Assembly (NCBI GenBank): GCA_964350245.1
Contig: CAYGJC010000010.1
Coordinates: forward strand, 1 to 61,444
Length of the DNA stretch: 61,444 nt
Direction of reading: 5' to 3'
Source: JAJACP01 sp964350245
GTDB taxonomy: Bacteria; Chlamydiota; Chlamydiia; Chlamydiales; JAAKFR01
Shown: piece after piece, positions 23,892 to 32,452 of the stretch
How positions within the stretch are numbered: the stretch's first letter is position 1
How the letters are laid out: each line of letters opens with the position of its first letter
Program-made: the position numbers and the translations under genes
Notes under the pieces: generated by a model
What the model saw: the letters and a program-made list of their open reading frames with translations, nothing else
The model's database searches: none
Told to the model about the DNA's origin: nothing

Positions 23892-25160
23892 TTATAGATG
23901 TTTTTCTTTTAAAAAGAAACTGAGAGTAAAGGCAATAAAAAAGAAAAGAGGGAAGCAGAGCATTGTCAGCTTATAATCGTTATACGAGTAGAGTTTGATT
24001 CCATCTTGGAAGGTGCCGTCCCAGAAAAGGTCGAGTATCCATCCAATCATAGGCTGAAAAATTGCACCGCCAAGCATGATCACAAAATTGGTAAACGCAA
24101 TCGCCGAACCGGTGGATCTCTCTGAATGTTGGTCGATTGCGTAGCTAAAATTGAGCAGCTCAGCTGCCGAGAAAATCCCTACAAGAATCAGTAGGATGAT
24201 GATCAAAATGTGGGGCACGTTAGTAAAGAGAATCACGGGCAGCAGGGTGATCCCACCACACAAAGAGCACACTTTCAGGAAAGGACGACGTACCTTTAGA
24301 CGGTCTGAGAGGTGCCCGATCACAGGACCTCCAACAATCCATCCGATGTAGAGGCTGGAGGAAGCAAAGCCCGCCATATCTCGGTCCATCTGATGATTGT
24401 GCATCAAAAAAGGAACACCCCAAAGGGCCGCAAACACAGCTGTGGTTGCATAAAGAAAGATGGCAATGGTTGCATTGAGCCATGAGCGTGGATGCGCCAG
24501 AACCGTTTTGAAATTTTTCCAGGCAGCAGCCAGGGTGATTTGGCGATGCTTTTTGACCTCTTTGCCTTCAGGAGCATTGTGAATGACAAGAAAAATAAAG
24601 AGCGCTAGAAGGACGCCCATGATTCCAAAGGTAATCATAGCATACCGCCAGCCGAGATAGTCTTCGATCACACTGATTGGCCCTTCGCCAGCTACAGCGC
24701 CGATCATGGCGACTGAATTGGCAATTCCAATTAACAAAGCCATCTCTCTACGGGGGAACCAATGAGAGGTGATAAAGAGAAGACCGACAAAGGCAAACGA
24801 AGAACCAAAACCGATTAAGAATCGACCGAGTGCAAGAACACCTATATCAGGCGCTAATCCAAAAATAATGGCGCCAAGACCACATATGGCCGCTGCAATC
24901 GAGAGGAGATTGCGCGGTCCATAACGGTCCATTAGTAACCCCACGGGGAGTTGCATGGGGGCGTAGATATAGAAGTATACCCCACTTATAGCGCCGATGA
25001 CTCCGGCATCCACGCGAAAAGTAGCCATGAGAGAGTCGACCATTACACTTGGCGAAACACGGAGAAAAAACTCATAAAAGAAAAAGGAAACCGCCAGGTA
25101 CCATATAAACCAGCGTAAGAAAGTTTGAAGCTTTTTAGAGGACAGGTGGAAGATACTCAC
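23892..25160 (-). CDS. MFS transporter, unknown substrate
   Basis: A 422-residue carrier with 12 predicted helices. Motif A is LLMDRYGPRNLL after TM2. The N-terminal pattern FFYEFFLRVSPSVM is seen in MFS carriers of intracellular bacteria such as Legionella and Coxiella. The general type is anion:cation symport or organophosphate:phosphate antiport. The substrate is unknown. The start is a GTG at 25160 that overlaps the 3' end of the host-attachment gene by 26 bases, so the two are probably co-translated. Confidence 0.85.
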   Translation of the reverse strand: MSIFHLSSKKLQTFLRWFIWYLAVSFFFYEFFLRVSPSVMVDSLMATFRVDAGVIGAISGVYFYIYAPMQLPVGLLMDRYGPRNLLSIAAAICGLGAIIFGLAPDIGVLALGRFLIGFGSSFAFVGLLFITSHWFPRREMALLIGIANSVAMIGAVAGEGPISVIEDYLGWRYAMITFGIMGVLLALFIFLVIHNAPEGKEVKKHRQITLAAAWKNFKTVLAHPRSWLNATIAIFLYATTAVFAALWGVPFLMHNHQMDRDMAGFASSSLYIGWIVGGPVIGHLSDRLKVRRPFLKVCSLCGGITLLPVILFTNVPHILIIILLILVGIFSAAELLNFSYAIDQHSERSTGSAIAFTNFVIMLGGAIFQPMIGWILDLFWDGTFQDGIKLYSYNDYKLTMLCFPLFFFIAFTLSFFLKEKHL

Positions 25161-25569
25161 GGATCTGCTCCGGGCGCATTTGAGTTAGGTCTTTGTGCAC
25201 CTCAGACTCAATTAGTTTAGAAACATTAGGGTTAAGAGCCTCTCGAAGATGCCCCAAAAAAGGAGGCTTAACGACCAAGTAGATCCGCTCGTATGTACCA
25301 GTATGGAAGTTTTCTTCCAAAAAGTGGGCAATTTGATGGGCAAACGAAACAGCCTCCTTGACTTTTGGAGGGGTTTTTTCCTCCATTGTATCTGTCCCAT
25401 AACCTACGCATGGATTAGAGCGTCCGGGACGGTCCGAAGCTAGCTCTTGGCGGGTCAAGTGCGCCTCTTCATGTTCAAAGTGTTTGATCTCTGTGAGTTT
25501 ACTGACGTTCTCTGCGTGATAAATTGTCGCCTGACTTCCGTTAGCTACGACGATCCAAACTTTTCTCAT
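25135..25569 (-). CDS. Host attachment family protein (PF10116 type)
   Basis: A 144-residue soluble protein. It opens with a strand (KVWIVVANGSQATIYHA), then TEIKHFEHEEAHLTRQELASDRPGR, AVSFAHQIAHFLEE and IYLVVKPPFLGHLREAL. This order is that of the family named 'protein required for attachment to host cells' after an Agrobacterium gene. The fold is close to the eRF1/archaeal release-factor middle domain, so a nucleic-acid or ribosome role is as likely as adhesion. There is no signal peptide. AAGGAG lies upstream of the ATG. Confidence 0.8.
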   Translation of the reverse strand: MRKVWIVVANGSQATIYHAENVSKLTEIKHFEHEEAHLTRQELASDRPGRSNPCVGYGTDTMEEKTPPKVKEAVSFAHQIAHFLEENFHTGTYERIYLVVKPPFLGHLREALNPNVSKLIESEVHKDLTQMRPEQIREYLPPVL

Positions 25570-25680
25570 TGTCGCTCCTTTATAGATCTATTTAACCCTA
25601 TCAAAATTGAGAACGACGATCAAGGTCTGATTTTGGCATCTAAACTGCTTTATGATGAGTGTATAAAATGGAGTGATCAG

Positions 25681-26544
25681 ATGAAAAAACTTGTTGTGAC
25701 TGTGTTAACTCTTCTCTCTTCAGGACTTGTCTATGCCCTTCCTGTTGGAAATCCCTCAGAGGCAAGTCTATTCGAACAGGGAGCATGGTGGGGTCTTTCT
25801 TGTTGCGATCCGTGCGAACCGTGCTTCTACTGGTTCGATGCGTGGAGCATTCGGGTTGGTTTCTATGGTGATTATGTCTTTAATCGGAAGCTGGAACTCG
25901 ATCAAGCTCCCCATAAAGACATCGAAATCACGGATATGAATACAAATGCCGGCTATTTGGTGTTAAACTTGTGCGATCGTATTGATATTTTTGGAACTCT
26001 TGGTGTTACGAATTTTCACTTGCATTCACACCAGCAGCCTTTTCAGCCTGGACCTAATTTAGGAACAGATCTCTACGACATTTACTTTGATCAAAGCTTC
26101 TCCTGGAGTGTAGGTGCGCGGGGAACTCTCTTTGATTGGCGTTGTTTTTCAGTCGGTGTGGAGGGACAATGGTTCCAAGCAACTCCAAATCTACAGCATA
26201 TCGATAATACACTCACAGCAGCTCACACTTACCCTGTCGATACGATCGGTACGTGCTACCGGGAGTGGCAAGGAGGACTGGGTCTCTCATATCGGTTTTG
26301 TACCAGTTGCGCGGCTCTAGTCCCATATGTGGCAGTCAAATGGTCAGGATCAAAGTGGACAATGGACCCTTATACGGCCACAATTGCGACTTTTAATTTT
26401 GCTCTTCAAGATTTACGTTCTCAAAAGCTGTGGGGATACGCAGTAGGTACAACTTTAACTCTTTGTGATATGGTTGGGGTAACCGTAGAAGGGCGATTTG
26501 GCGATGAAACCGCGCTCTATGTGAATGGCCAATTTAGATTCTAG
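25681..26544 (+). CDS. Chlamydial MOMP-like outer-membrane porin, short form
   Basis: A 287-residue protein from the ATG at 25681 (GGAG upstream). An open frame extends to 25447, but the signal peptide MKKLVVTVLTLLSSGLVYA decides this start. The mature N-terminus LPVGNPSEASLFEQGAWWG, then CCDPCEPCFYWFDAWSIRVGFYGDYVF, follows chlamydial MOMP closely, including the cysteine cluster that crosslinks the envelope. The remainder alternates strands and loops, with cysteines at C-x2-CA and a C-terminal phenylalanine (GQFRF) for barrel insertion. Standard MOMP is about 390 residues, so this is a compact member. The GH15 gene begins 7 bases after its stop. Confidence 0.88.
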   Translation: MKKLVVTVLTLLSSGLVYALPVGNPSEASLFEQGAWWGLSCCDPCEPCFYWFDAWSIRVGFYGDYVFNRKLELDQAPHKDIEITDMNTNAGYLVLNLCDRIDIFGTLGVTNFHLHSHQQPFQPGPNLGTDLYDIYFDQSFSWSVGARGTLFDWRCFSVGVEGQWFQATPNLQHIDNTLTAAHTYPVDTIGTCYREWQGGLGLSYRFCTSCAALVPYVAVKWSGSKWTMDPYTATIATFNFALQDLRSQKLWGYAVGTTLTLCDMVGVTVEGRFGDETALYVNGQFRF

Positions 26545-26550
26545 GAGACT

Positions 26551-28365
26551 ATGGAATATCAACCCATCGAAAATTACGGCATTATTGGTGACATGAATAC
26601 CGTTGCCCTTGTGGGTCTCAATGGATCGATCGATTTCATGTGCTTTCCTGACTTTGATTCGCCCTCTATTTTTGCCGCTCTTCTAGATAAAAAAGAGGGA
26701 GGCTATTTTCGGATTGTTCCTCAGCTCCATGAAGTGAAGCATAAGCAGATCTATCTACCCGATACGAATGTACTGATTACCCGGTTTCTTTCAGAAGATG
26801 GTGTCGCTGAAATCACTGATTTCATGCCGGTGGAGGGGATCTTTAATGAAAACTGCTTGATTAGACGTGTGACCAGTATTCGGGGGTGCAATACATTTCA
26901 CATGCATTGTGTACCACGTTTTAACTATGCGCGCAGTCCCCATAAGGTCGTACACCAGGTGAATTCTATTCTCTTTTTAGGGGAGGGTGATGAAAACTTG
27001 GGGTTGAAACTACATAGTTCTGTTCCCATGCAAATCCGTGACTTAGACGGCTATGCACACTTTACTCTGGAACCGGGAGAAACGGCAGATTTTATTCTCT
27101 GCAGAATCAGCGGCATGCCGCACTTTGAGAAGGTAACAGAAACGGTCGATAAGAGCCTGACAGATACGATGCATTTTTGGCGGCGCTGGATCGGGAATTG
27201 TAAGTACCAGGGTCGGTGGCAAGAGGCTGTCAATCGATCTGCACTCCTTTTGAAGCTGATGACAGCAAAAAAGTATGGATCCATTGTCGCTGCTGCGACC
27301 TTTGGCCTTCCGGAAGAGGTGGGAGGAGATAAAAACTGGGATTATCGCTATACGTGGATCCGAGACGCGGCTTTTTCGCTCTACGCCTTGATCAGACTTG
27401 GATTTACAAAAGAGGCAGGAGAATTCATTAGCTGGATGGAGACCCGTTGTGCAGATATTAGTAAGCCGGGTGAGCTGGGGTTAATGTACTCGATTAGGGG
27501 CAACAAGAATTTGGTTGAGACCGACTTAACCAATATGGAAGGCTATCTCGGTTCAAAGCCTGTTCGCATTGGTAACGGGGCGTACAATCAGCTTCAACTT
27601 GATATCTACGGAGAGCTGATCGACTCGATTTATTTATACAATAAGTTTGGTGAACCGATCTCCTACGATTTTTGGTACCAACTTTCAGGGCAAATCAATT
27701 GGCTTTGCGAAAACTGGGAGCAACCGGATGAAGGAATTTGGGAAGTGCGTGAAGGGAGACAGCATTTTCTCTATTCACGTCTCATGTGCTGGGTCGCTAT
27801 TGACCGGATGACTCGGATGGCTCGGAATCGCTCTTTCCCCATGCCTCCCCACTGGATTCCAGAACGTGACAAAATTTCTCAGTCCATCTTTACCGATTTT
27901 TGGAATGAAGAAAGGAAAGCTTTTGTTCAATACAAAGGAGCCGACCGGGTCGATGCAGCGACACTTCTCATGCCCCTTACTCGTTTTATCGGACCTAAAG
28001 ATCCCCGTTGGCTTTCAACCCTCCGTGCCATTGAGGAAGACTTAGTGTCAGACTCTCTTGTTTACCGGTATATCTCCCCTGATGAGTCTAAGGAACAGTT
28101 GTTTACGGAAGGAACCTTTTCTCTTTGTAGCTTTTGGTATGTAGAGTGTCTCTCGCGTGCCGGTTATCTTGAAAAAGCGCGTTACTATCTAGAGAAAATG
28201 CTGGCCTATGCCAATCACTTAGGCCTCTATGCCGAGCAATTAGGCGTGCAAGGGGAGCACCTAGGTAACTTTCCTCAGGCCTTCACCCATTTGGGATTGA
28301 TCAGCGCGGCTTACAATCTGAATCAAAATCTCAATAATGCCCGTAACAAATCGGTCAGTGGCTAG
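26551..28365 (+). CDS. GH15 glycoside hydrolase (glucoamylase/trehalase type)
   Basis: A 604-residue protein with the two-domain GH15 plan: an N-terminal beta-sandwich (begins YQPIENYGIIGDMNTVAL) and an (alpha/alpha)6 barrel from about 230. Marks include WDYRYTWIRDAAFSLYAL, a first acid near IWEVREGRQHF and a second in LGVQGEHLGNFPQAFTHLGL. Members hydrolyse alpha-1,4-glucans, or trehalose in the mycobacterial type; there is no signal peptide, so it acts in the cytosol. Trehalose genes elsewhere in the window make either substrate plausible. AGGAG precedes the ATG, and the gene may be read with the porin upstream. It overlaps the next gene by 11 bases. Confidence 0.88.
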   Translation: MEYQPIENYGIIGDMNTVALVGLNGSIDFMCFPDFDSPSIFAALLDKKEGGYFRIVPQLHEVKHKQIYLPDTNVLITRFLSEDGVAEITDFMPVEGIFNENCLIRRVTSIRGCNTFHMHCVPRFNYARSPHKVVHQVNSILFLGEGDENLGLKLHSSVPMQIRDLDGYAHFTLEPGETADFILCRISGMPHFEKVTETVDKSLTDTMHFWRRWIGNCKYQGRWQEAVNRSALLLKLMTAKKYGSIVAAATFGLPEEVGGDKNWDYRYTWIRDAAFSLYALIRLGFTKEAGEFISWMETRCADISKPGELGLMYSIRGNKNLVETDLTNMEGYLGSKPVRIGNGAYNQLQLDIYGELIDSIYLYNKFGEPISYDFWYQLSGQINWLCENWEQPDEGIWEVREGRQHFLYSRLMCWVAIDRMTRMARNRSFPMPPHWIPERDKISQSIFTDFWNEERKAFVQYKGADRVDAATLLMPLTRFIGPKDPRWLSTLRAIEEDLVSDSLVYRYISPDESKEQLFTEGTFSLCSFWYVECLSRAGYLEKARYYLEKMLAYANHLGLYAEQLGVQGEHLGNFPQAFTHLGLISAAYNLNQNLNNARNKSVSG

Positions 28366-29536
28366 AGATCAGTCCCACAAGTGAATCGGGGTGAACAATC
28401 TCTTTGGCGGCAATGAGTTCCCGGACACGGTCGATCTGGTTCCAAATACCCCAAAGAAACGCTCCGCGCACACGTCCGTCACGCAGGAAGTAGAGAATCC
28501 CTTTTTGGAATGAATCGTCAGAATCTTCTACAATATCCATCTCACTGCTGATCTCTCCAATGGCCTCGTAACCAATCTCAAACATGTCGGAATAAAAGTA
28601 GGGGAGATGGTTGTACTCTTCCGCAGCACCTGCCATATTGCGCCCTGCAGTACGTCCCAACGTATTGGCTGCATCTTCGTGCTCGCAGCGCATTCTTTTC
28701 TCCAGATGGGGGCTGTAAAAATTGGTCACATCACCGGCGGAAAAAATGTCGGGAAGTGAGGTCTGCAACATCCGGTCCACAAAAATGCCGTTTTCAACCT
28801 TAATGCCGGCTGACTCGGCAAGCTCTGTTGACGGAATGATCCCAAGCCCAGCCACGACACCATCAGCATAAAGAGTCTCTCCACCACTTGTGGTCACAAC
28901 AGATTTTCCGTTATCTCGTGTGACTGATGTAACGGTTTGCTCTGTAAGCAGTTGAACACCTTTTTCCTTATAGTAGGTTGTCAAGAATTTGGAGAAACTA
29001 GGGGGGAGCTTTTTGCTTTCTAGACTTGGCTCGCGGAAAATCATCGTCACCTGCTTTCCATTCATGGCAAGTGAGGCTGCAATCTCAGTGCCGATATATC
29101 CACTGCCGATGACAACAAAATGCTCCCCTGCATCGTAAAGCGAGCGGAGAGCAAAGTAGTCGTCCAGTGTGCGAAAATAGATCACCCCTTCATCTGGGCA
29201 GTCGAGGCGCCTTGGTGAACCGCCAGTGGCTAGAAGGAGTTTTTTGTAGCTGTATATGTCACCTGCAGAATCGATCACTTGGTGTGCCTCAGGATCAATC
29301 GAAACCACTCTTTTTTCCAATAAAAAAGAAACGTTTTCCTGTTCGGTCTTTCTCCAGATTTCCTCTTCTTTCTTCCCTATCCAAAGTCCTTTGGATAGAG
29401 GAGGGCGATCGTAGGGGGGGTGTTTTTCCTCGCTTATCATGCCGATTCGGCTTGAGGCATCCAGCTCTCGGATTCCCCTTGCTGCTGCATCAGCAGCCAT
29501 TCCACCACCAATAATCAAATAGGTATACTCTTCCAC
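28355..29536 (-). CDS. FAD-dependent NAD(P)H:acceptor reductase (AIF/ferredoxin-reductase type)
   Basis: A 393-residue flavoprotein. The FAD site LIIGGGMAADAAARG is at residues 7-21, the early DRPPLSKG stretch follows, and the NAD(P) site FVVIGSGYIGTEIAASL lies near 143. DIFSAGDVTNF closes the FAD site. This is the layout of apoptosis-inducing-factor-like and rubredoxin/ferredoxin reductases. Its electron partner is not encoded nearby. Translation begins at GTG 29536, after GAGGG. Confidence 0.85.
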   Translation of the reverse strand: MEEYTYLIIGGGMAADAAARGIRELDASSRIGMISEEKHPPYDRPPLSKGLWIGKKEEEIWRKTEQENVSFLLEKRVVSIDPEAHQVIDSAGDIYSYKKLLLATGGSPRRLDCPDEGVIYFRTLDDYFALRSLYDAGEHFVVIGSGYIGTEIAASLAMNGKQVTMIFREPSLESKKLPPSFSKFLTTYYKEKGVQLLTEQTVTSVTRDNGKSVVTTSGGETLYADGVVAGLGIIPSTELAESAGIKVENGIFVDRMLQTSLPDIFSAGDVTNFYSPHLEKRMRCEHEDAANTLGRTAGRNMAGAAEEYNHLPYFYSDMFEIGYEAIGEISSEMDIVEDSDDSFQKGILYFLRDGRVRGAFLWGIWNQIDRVRELIAAKEIVHPDSLVGLISSH

Positions 29537-29537
29537 A

Positions 29538-30350
29538 TTACCCTCGTTTAAGCTTTCTAACGTCTTTATCGCTTAACCAGATTTCATTCTCAATTAAATA
29601 CCGTATCTGAAAAGCGGCAATCTCTTCATCGACTTCTTTTTCTCGGACTAACGCTCCCGTATAGTGGTAGCCCAGATAGGGAATCTTCAGGCGGCGTGCT
29701 CCTTTTTCTACAGATTTGTGGTGGTCGGCGGCATTATCTACAAAAATTAAACGGCGTGGACGCAACCCCGTTTTCTTGAAAAAGCTGTTCAAAGCCTCTC
29801 CCTTAGACAGGGAGCCTGAACAGAGTAGTCCATCGACGAAAACAGGAGGATAGGGACAAGAGCGGCGTGACTGAAAATCGATGCGGTGGATTTTTGGAAA
29901 TGCGGGGCGAAAGTCGTATCCGTGCTCACTGAGCTCTTGAAGACGCCACTCTTCGGTTTTGGGAATACGCCCGTAGGATCCCGTACGCAGAGTGGTGACA
30001 ACAAAAACACATATCCCTTTGTTTTGCAGAATCTTAATGATTTTAAGTGCTTGAGGGTCCACAGGAGAAACTTTTCTTTGCAGCAGTACCAAGCTGATCA
30101 ATTCTTCCACTTTGGAGGGAGACAAAGAAGGGTTTTGAGCAACGAGGCGTGCATGTAAGCACTGTTTGCCGCACGACTGAAGAAGGGCATCATCTGGGCA
30201 CAGCAAAGTCTTTTCACAATCGAAGAGCACGAGGTCACGTGAATTAAGATCGGGAAGAGACTGCTCTAAGCGTTCAAAGGAGTCTGTTTGAATCACATGT
30301 GCAAAAAGAGGAATGCACAGTATGTGGAGTAAAACGACAAAAAACCTCAT
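29538..30350 (-). CDS. Exported HAD-like protein (DUF2608 type)
   Basis: A 270-residue protein. Residues 1-17 form a signal peptide (MRFFVVLLHILCIPLFA). The mature part follows the HAD plan: LVLFDCEKTLLCPDD as motif I, VTTLRTGS as motif II, a Lys in SLSKGEAL and FVDNAAD near the end as motif IV. It matches DUF2608 proteins of Chlamydiae and Legionella. Motif I normally reads D-x-D; here the second position is Glu, so phosphatase activity is uncertain. The gene abuts the FAD-reductase gene, 1 base apart. Confidence 0.75.
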   Translation of the reverse strand: MRFFVVLLHILCIPLFAHVIQTDSFERLEQSLPDLNSRDLVLFDCEKTLLCPDDALLQSCGKQCLHARLVAQNPSLSPSKVEELISLVLLQRKVSPVDPQALKIIKILQNKGICVFVVTTLRTGSYGRIPKTEEWRLQELSEHGYDFRPAFPKIHRIDFQSRRSCPYPPVFVDGLLCSGSLSKGEALNSFFKKTGLRPRRLIFVDNAADHHKSVEKGARRLKIPYLGYHYTGALVREKEVDEEIAAFQIRYLIENEIWLSDKDVRKLKRG

Positions 30351-30444
30351 TGCCTTATTTTTCCCTTTATCCTATCGTCACCGGTTAATTAAGTGAGTGT
30401 AACTCAACAAGTACCATTTGTAAATTAATTTTGAGGCAGACCTA

Positions 30445-31593
30445 ATGAAAAAATCGCTCGCACTTGTTTTGCTTCTCTTTATCTCGCCTGTTTTTGCACA
30501 AATTTCCCCCCCTCCACCTCATCGGGAAATGGAGACGGTGCGCACATTTGACACCTATGACGAGGTCCTTCTTTTGAGCCAAAAAATGCTTGCGGCTGCT
30601 CATGAGATCGCTCGCTGGAAATGGAATTATGACTATCACATTGAAAATGAAGAAAATTTGCGAGACTCTCTGCTTTCAAAAGCGGAAGTTTTAGGTTTAG
30701 AGCCGGATTGGGCTACCTATTACATCGATTGTCAGATGGAGGCGATGACATGTCTCCAGATGCAAGACTTTGAAAAGTGGAAGGAGCAAGAGCAGCCTCT
30801 TTTCGATGAGGTGGCTGATTTTACGACGGAATTGCTTCCGTATCTCTATCAGTTAATGAGCTCTCAATTGGAGCTTGCTTCCACCATTTATCTTTATCTG
30901 ACTCATTGCTTTACGCCAGAAGAGCTTTCTACCTTTCCTTTATCCCGGCGTCAGGGTGATGCCGTTTCTGCAGAAGCCTGGGCTCTTTCGGTAAAGCCTT
31001 TTGTAGAGTTTGGGGGCATGTGGGAACACAGCATTCCTCCTCAGCAGAAGATAGAAAAGGCAGCATTGTGCACACAGTTCGATTGGGCCCTTCTTTTGAT
31101 TCAAAAGCGCCTTGCTATGGTTCATGAGGTCGCCCGTTGGAAGTGGAAGCATCATCACTCGATTGTTGATGAGGCCCAAGAGAGATGGATCCGGGAGTTG
31201 GCTGTGCTAAAAGCGGTGCAAAAGGGTGTTGATTGTCGTTGGGCTTTAGACTTTGTGTGCGCACAGATGGAAGCGGCGAGTCGCATTCAGGAGTATGACT
31301 TTGAGTACTGGGAAGTCAACGGCTTTGATGGCGAGACAAGTGAACTGAAGCCCGAGCTGATTCCGTATCTTATGGAGTTGACAGAGAAGATCTTTGAAAA
31401 AGTGGGAGCCATTTATCCACATTTCAGATCCCTGTCGATTAAAAAACCTTTATCCCAAAGAGTTTCCGACACCTTCCCCAGGGATGTTTGGAGGCTGGCC
31501 ACAAAACCTTTTAAAAACACACAATCCAACCGAAGGAGAATGCGTGATGAAAAAAAAGAGTCTTTTTCTATCAGCTCTTTTAATGAGTGCTAA
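30445..31593 (+). CDS. Exported protein with two AroQ-gamma (secreted chorismate mutase) domains
   Basis: A 382-residue protein. Residues 1-18 form a signal peptide (MKKSLALVLLLFISPVFA). Two tandem all-helical repeats follow (about 40-190 and 215-365). Each has the secreted chorismate mutase pattern: (L/A)LLxxQK, xEx-ARWKW, a His/Ile stretch, then a second helix with Q-(M)EA and a Trp. Repeat 2 keeps QKRLAMVHEVARWKW and an IVDE pair; repeat 1 has Met for the first Arg and Asn for the Asp. Chorismate mutase turns chorismate into prephenate; secreted forms occur in pathogens such as Mycobacterium. The end overlaps the next gene's signal peptide. Confidence 0.72.
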   Translation: MKKSLALVLLLFISPVFAQISPPPPHREMETVRTFDTYDEVLLLSQKMLAAAHEIARWKWNYDYHIENEENLRDSLLSKAEVLGLEPDWATYYIDCQMEAMTCLQMQDFEKWKEQEQPLFDEVADFTTELLPYLYQLMSSQLELASTIYLYLTHCFTPEELSTFPLSRRQGDAVSAEAWALSVKPFVEFGGMWEHSIPPQQKIEKAALCTQFDWALLLIQKRLAMVHEVARWKWKHHHSIVDEAQERWIRELAVLKAVQKGVDCRWALDFVCAQMEAASRIQEYDFEYWEVNGFDGETSELKPELIPYLMELTEKIFEKVGAIYPHFRSLSIKKPLSQRVSDTFPRDVWRLATKPFKNTQSNRRRMRDEKKESFSISSFNEC

Positions 31594-32452
31594 TTTGTTT
31601 GCAGGAACAACTGAGTCGGGTCAAGGACCTGATGGAGAGATGTTTCTTGATCCTTATCTCAATTCTGAATTAAAAAATGTATCAGGATACCTGGTACTAG
31701 ATGCAGGATGTGGATCGGCTCCATGGGCAGCTGTTGCCGCTCAAAATGGTGCCGTTGTCTGTGGTGTTGCTTCTCAGCTTTCTTTACTGGATCAAGCGCA
31801 AATTGCGGTTGCACGCTCCGGTGTGGAGCGTTCCGTCGAGCTTCGCCAGGCTGAGACTGTCAACCTCCCTTATGAAGCAGCTAGATTTGATTGGGCACTC
31901 AGTGTGGGTGTCGGCTCGGAGCAGCCTCCTTCGACCGGGTTGAATCGCTATTTTCAAGAAGTGTCCCGCGTGCTGAAACCAGAGGGTCGCTTATTTATTG
32001 CAGCTCCCGCTTCCTATGATGTTGTGTTTACAGATGGTAAGCATTCGGAAAAAAGCGTCCAAAAGCATATTCAGATGGTTTTGGCTAAAATAGGTTCTAA
32101 TGACGATCCTGAAGTAGTTGCTAGCTGTCTTGAGGAATTAGATGAAGTACAACGGGCCACTTTTGTGCGTCGAGGAAATAAGCTGAAACTGGTGAAAGAC
32201 GGAAAAGAACTCAAAATCGGAGAGTCTATTTGGAGAAAAACACCAACAGGTGCTGTTTCTAATTACTACCACACTGAAGAAGAGTACTTAGTCGCAATTC
32301 GCAATGCAGGTCTGCATTGTGAGGAGATTAAGCGTCCTTGCTTCTTTGGAAAAGTGAAATATAAAGCGTATCGGGCTGAAAACGATGAGCTTGGAGAAGC
32401 GTATATCGACAATAACCCCTTTACCCTTTACTATGTAACAAAGCAGGTTTAA
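31547..32452 (+). CDS. Exported SAM-dependent methyltransferase, UbiE/Methyltransf_11 type
   Basis: A 301-residue protein from the ATG at 31547, which follows AAGGAG at 31533-31538. It begins with a signal peptide (MKKKSLFLSALLMSANLFA, cut before GT). The catalytic fold then starts: VLDAGCGSAPWA (motif I), VVCGVA, LPYEAARFDWALSVG (motif II/III) and LKPEGRLFIAAP. Such enzymes are normally cytosolic, so the signal peptide is striking. A plus-strand frame continues upstream to 31394, but it overlaps the previous gene in another frame and has no such ribosome site. The target is unknown. It overlaps the convergent monooxygenase gene by 32 bases. Confidence 0.8.
   Translation: MKKKSLFLSALLMSANLFAGTTESGQGPDGEMFLDPYLNSELKNVSGYLVLDAGCGSAPWAAVAAQNGAVVCGVASQLSLLDQAQIAVARSGVERSVELRQAETVNLPYEAARFDWALSVGVGSEQPPSTGLNRYFQEVSRVLKPEGRLFIAAPASYDVVFTDGKHSEKSVQKHIQMVLAKIGSNDDPEVVASCLEELDEVQRATFVRRGNKLKLVKDGKELKIGESIWRKTPTGAVSNYYHTEEEYLVAIRNAGLHCEEIKRPCFFGKVKYKAYRAENDELGEAYIDNNPFTLYYVTKQV

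Noticed and set aside
25633..25667. Promoter TTGGCA/TATAAA before the porin gene
   Set aside because: The spacer is 23 bases, too long for a sigma70 promoter; a -10 box alone is not enough.
25447..25680. N-terminal extension of the MOMP-like porin (frame open from 25447)
   Set aside because: It is antisense to the host-attachment gene, has no ribosome site, and would bury the signal peptide that begins at 25681.
31394..31546. Upstream extension of the exported methyltransferase
   Set aside because: It overlaps the chorismate-mutase-like gene in another frame; the AAGGAG site and signal peptide support the start at 31547.
31450..31593. Frameshift in the chorismate-mutase-like gene near its end
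   Set aside because: Repeat 2 ends in the same pattern as repeat 1 (W-x-L/A-x-KPF), so the frame is continuous and only overlaps the next gene.
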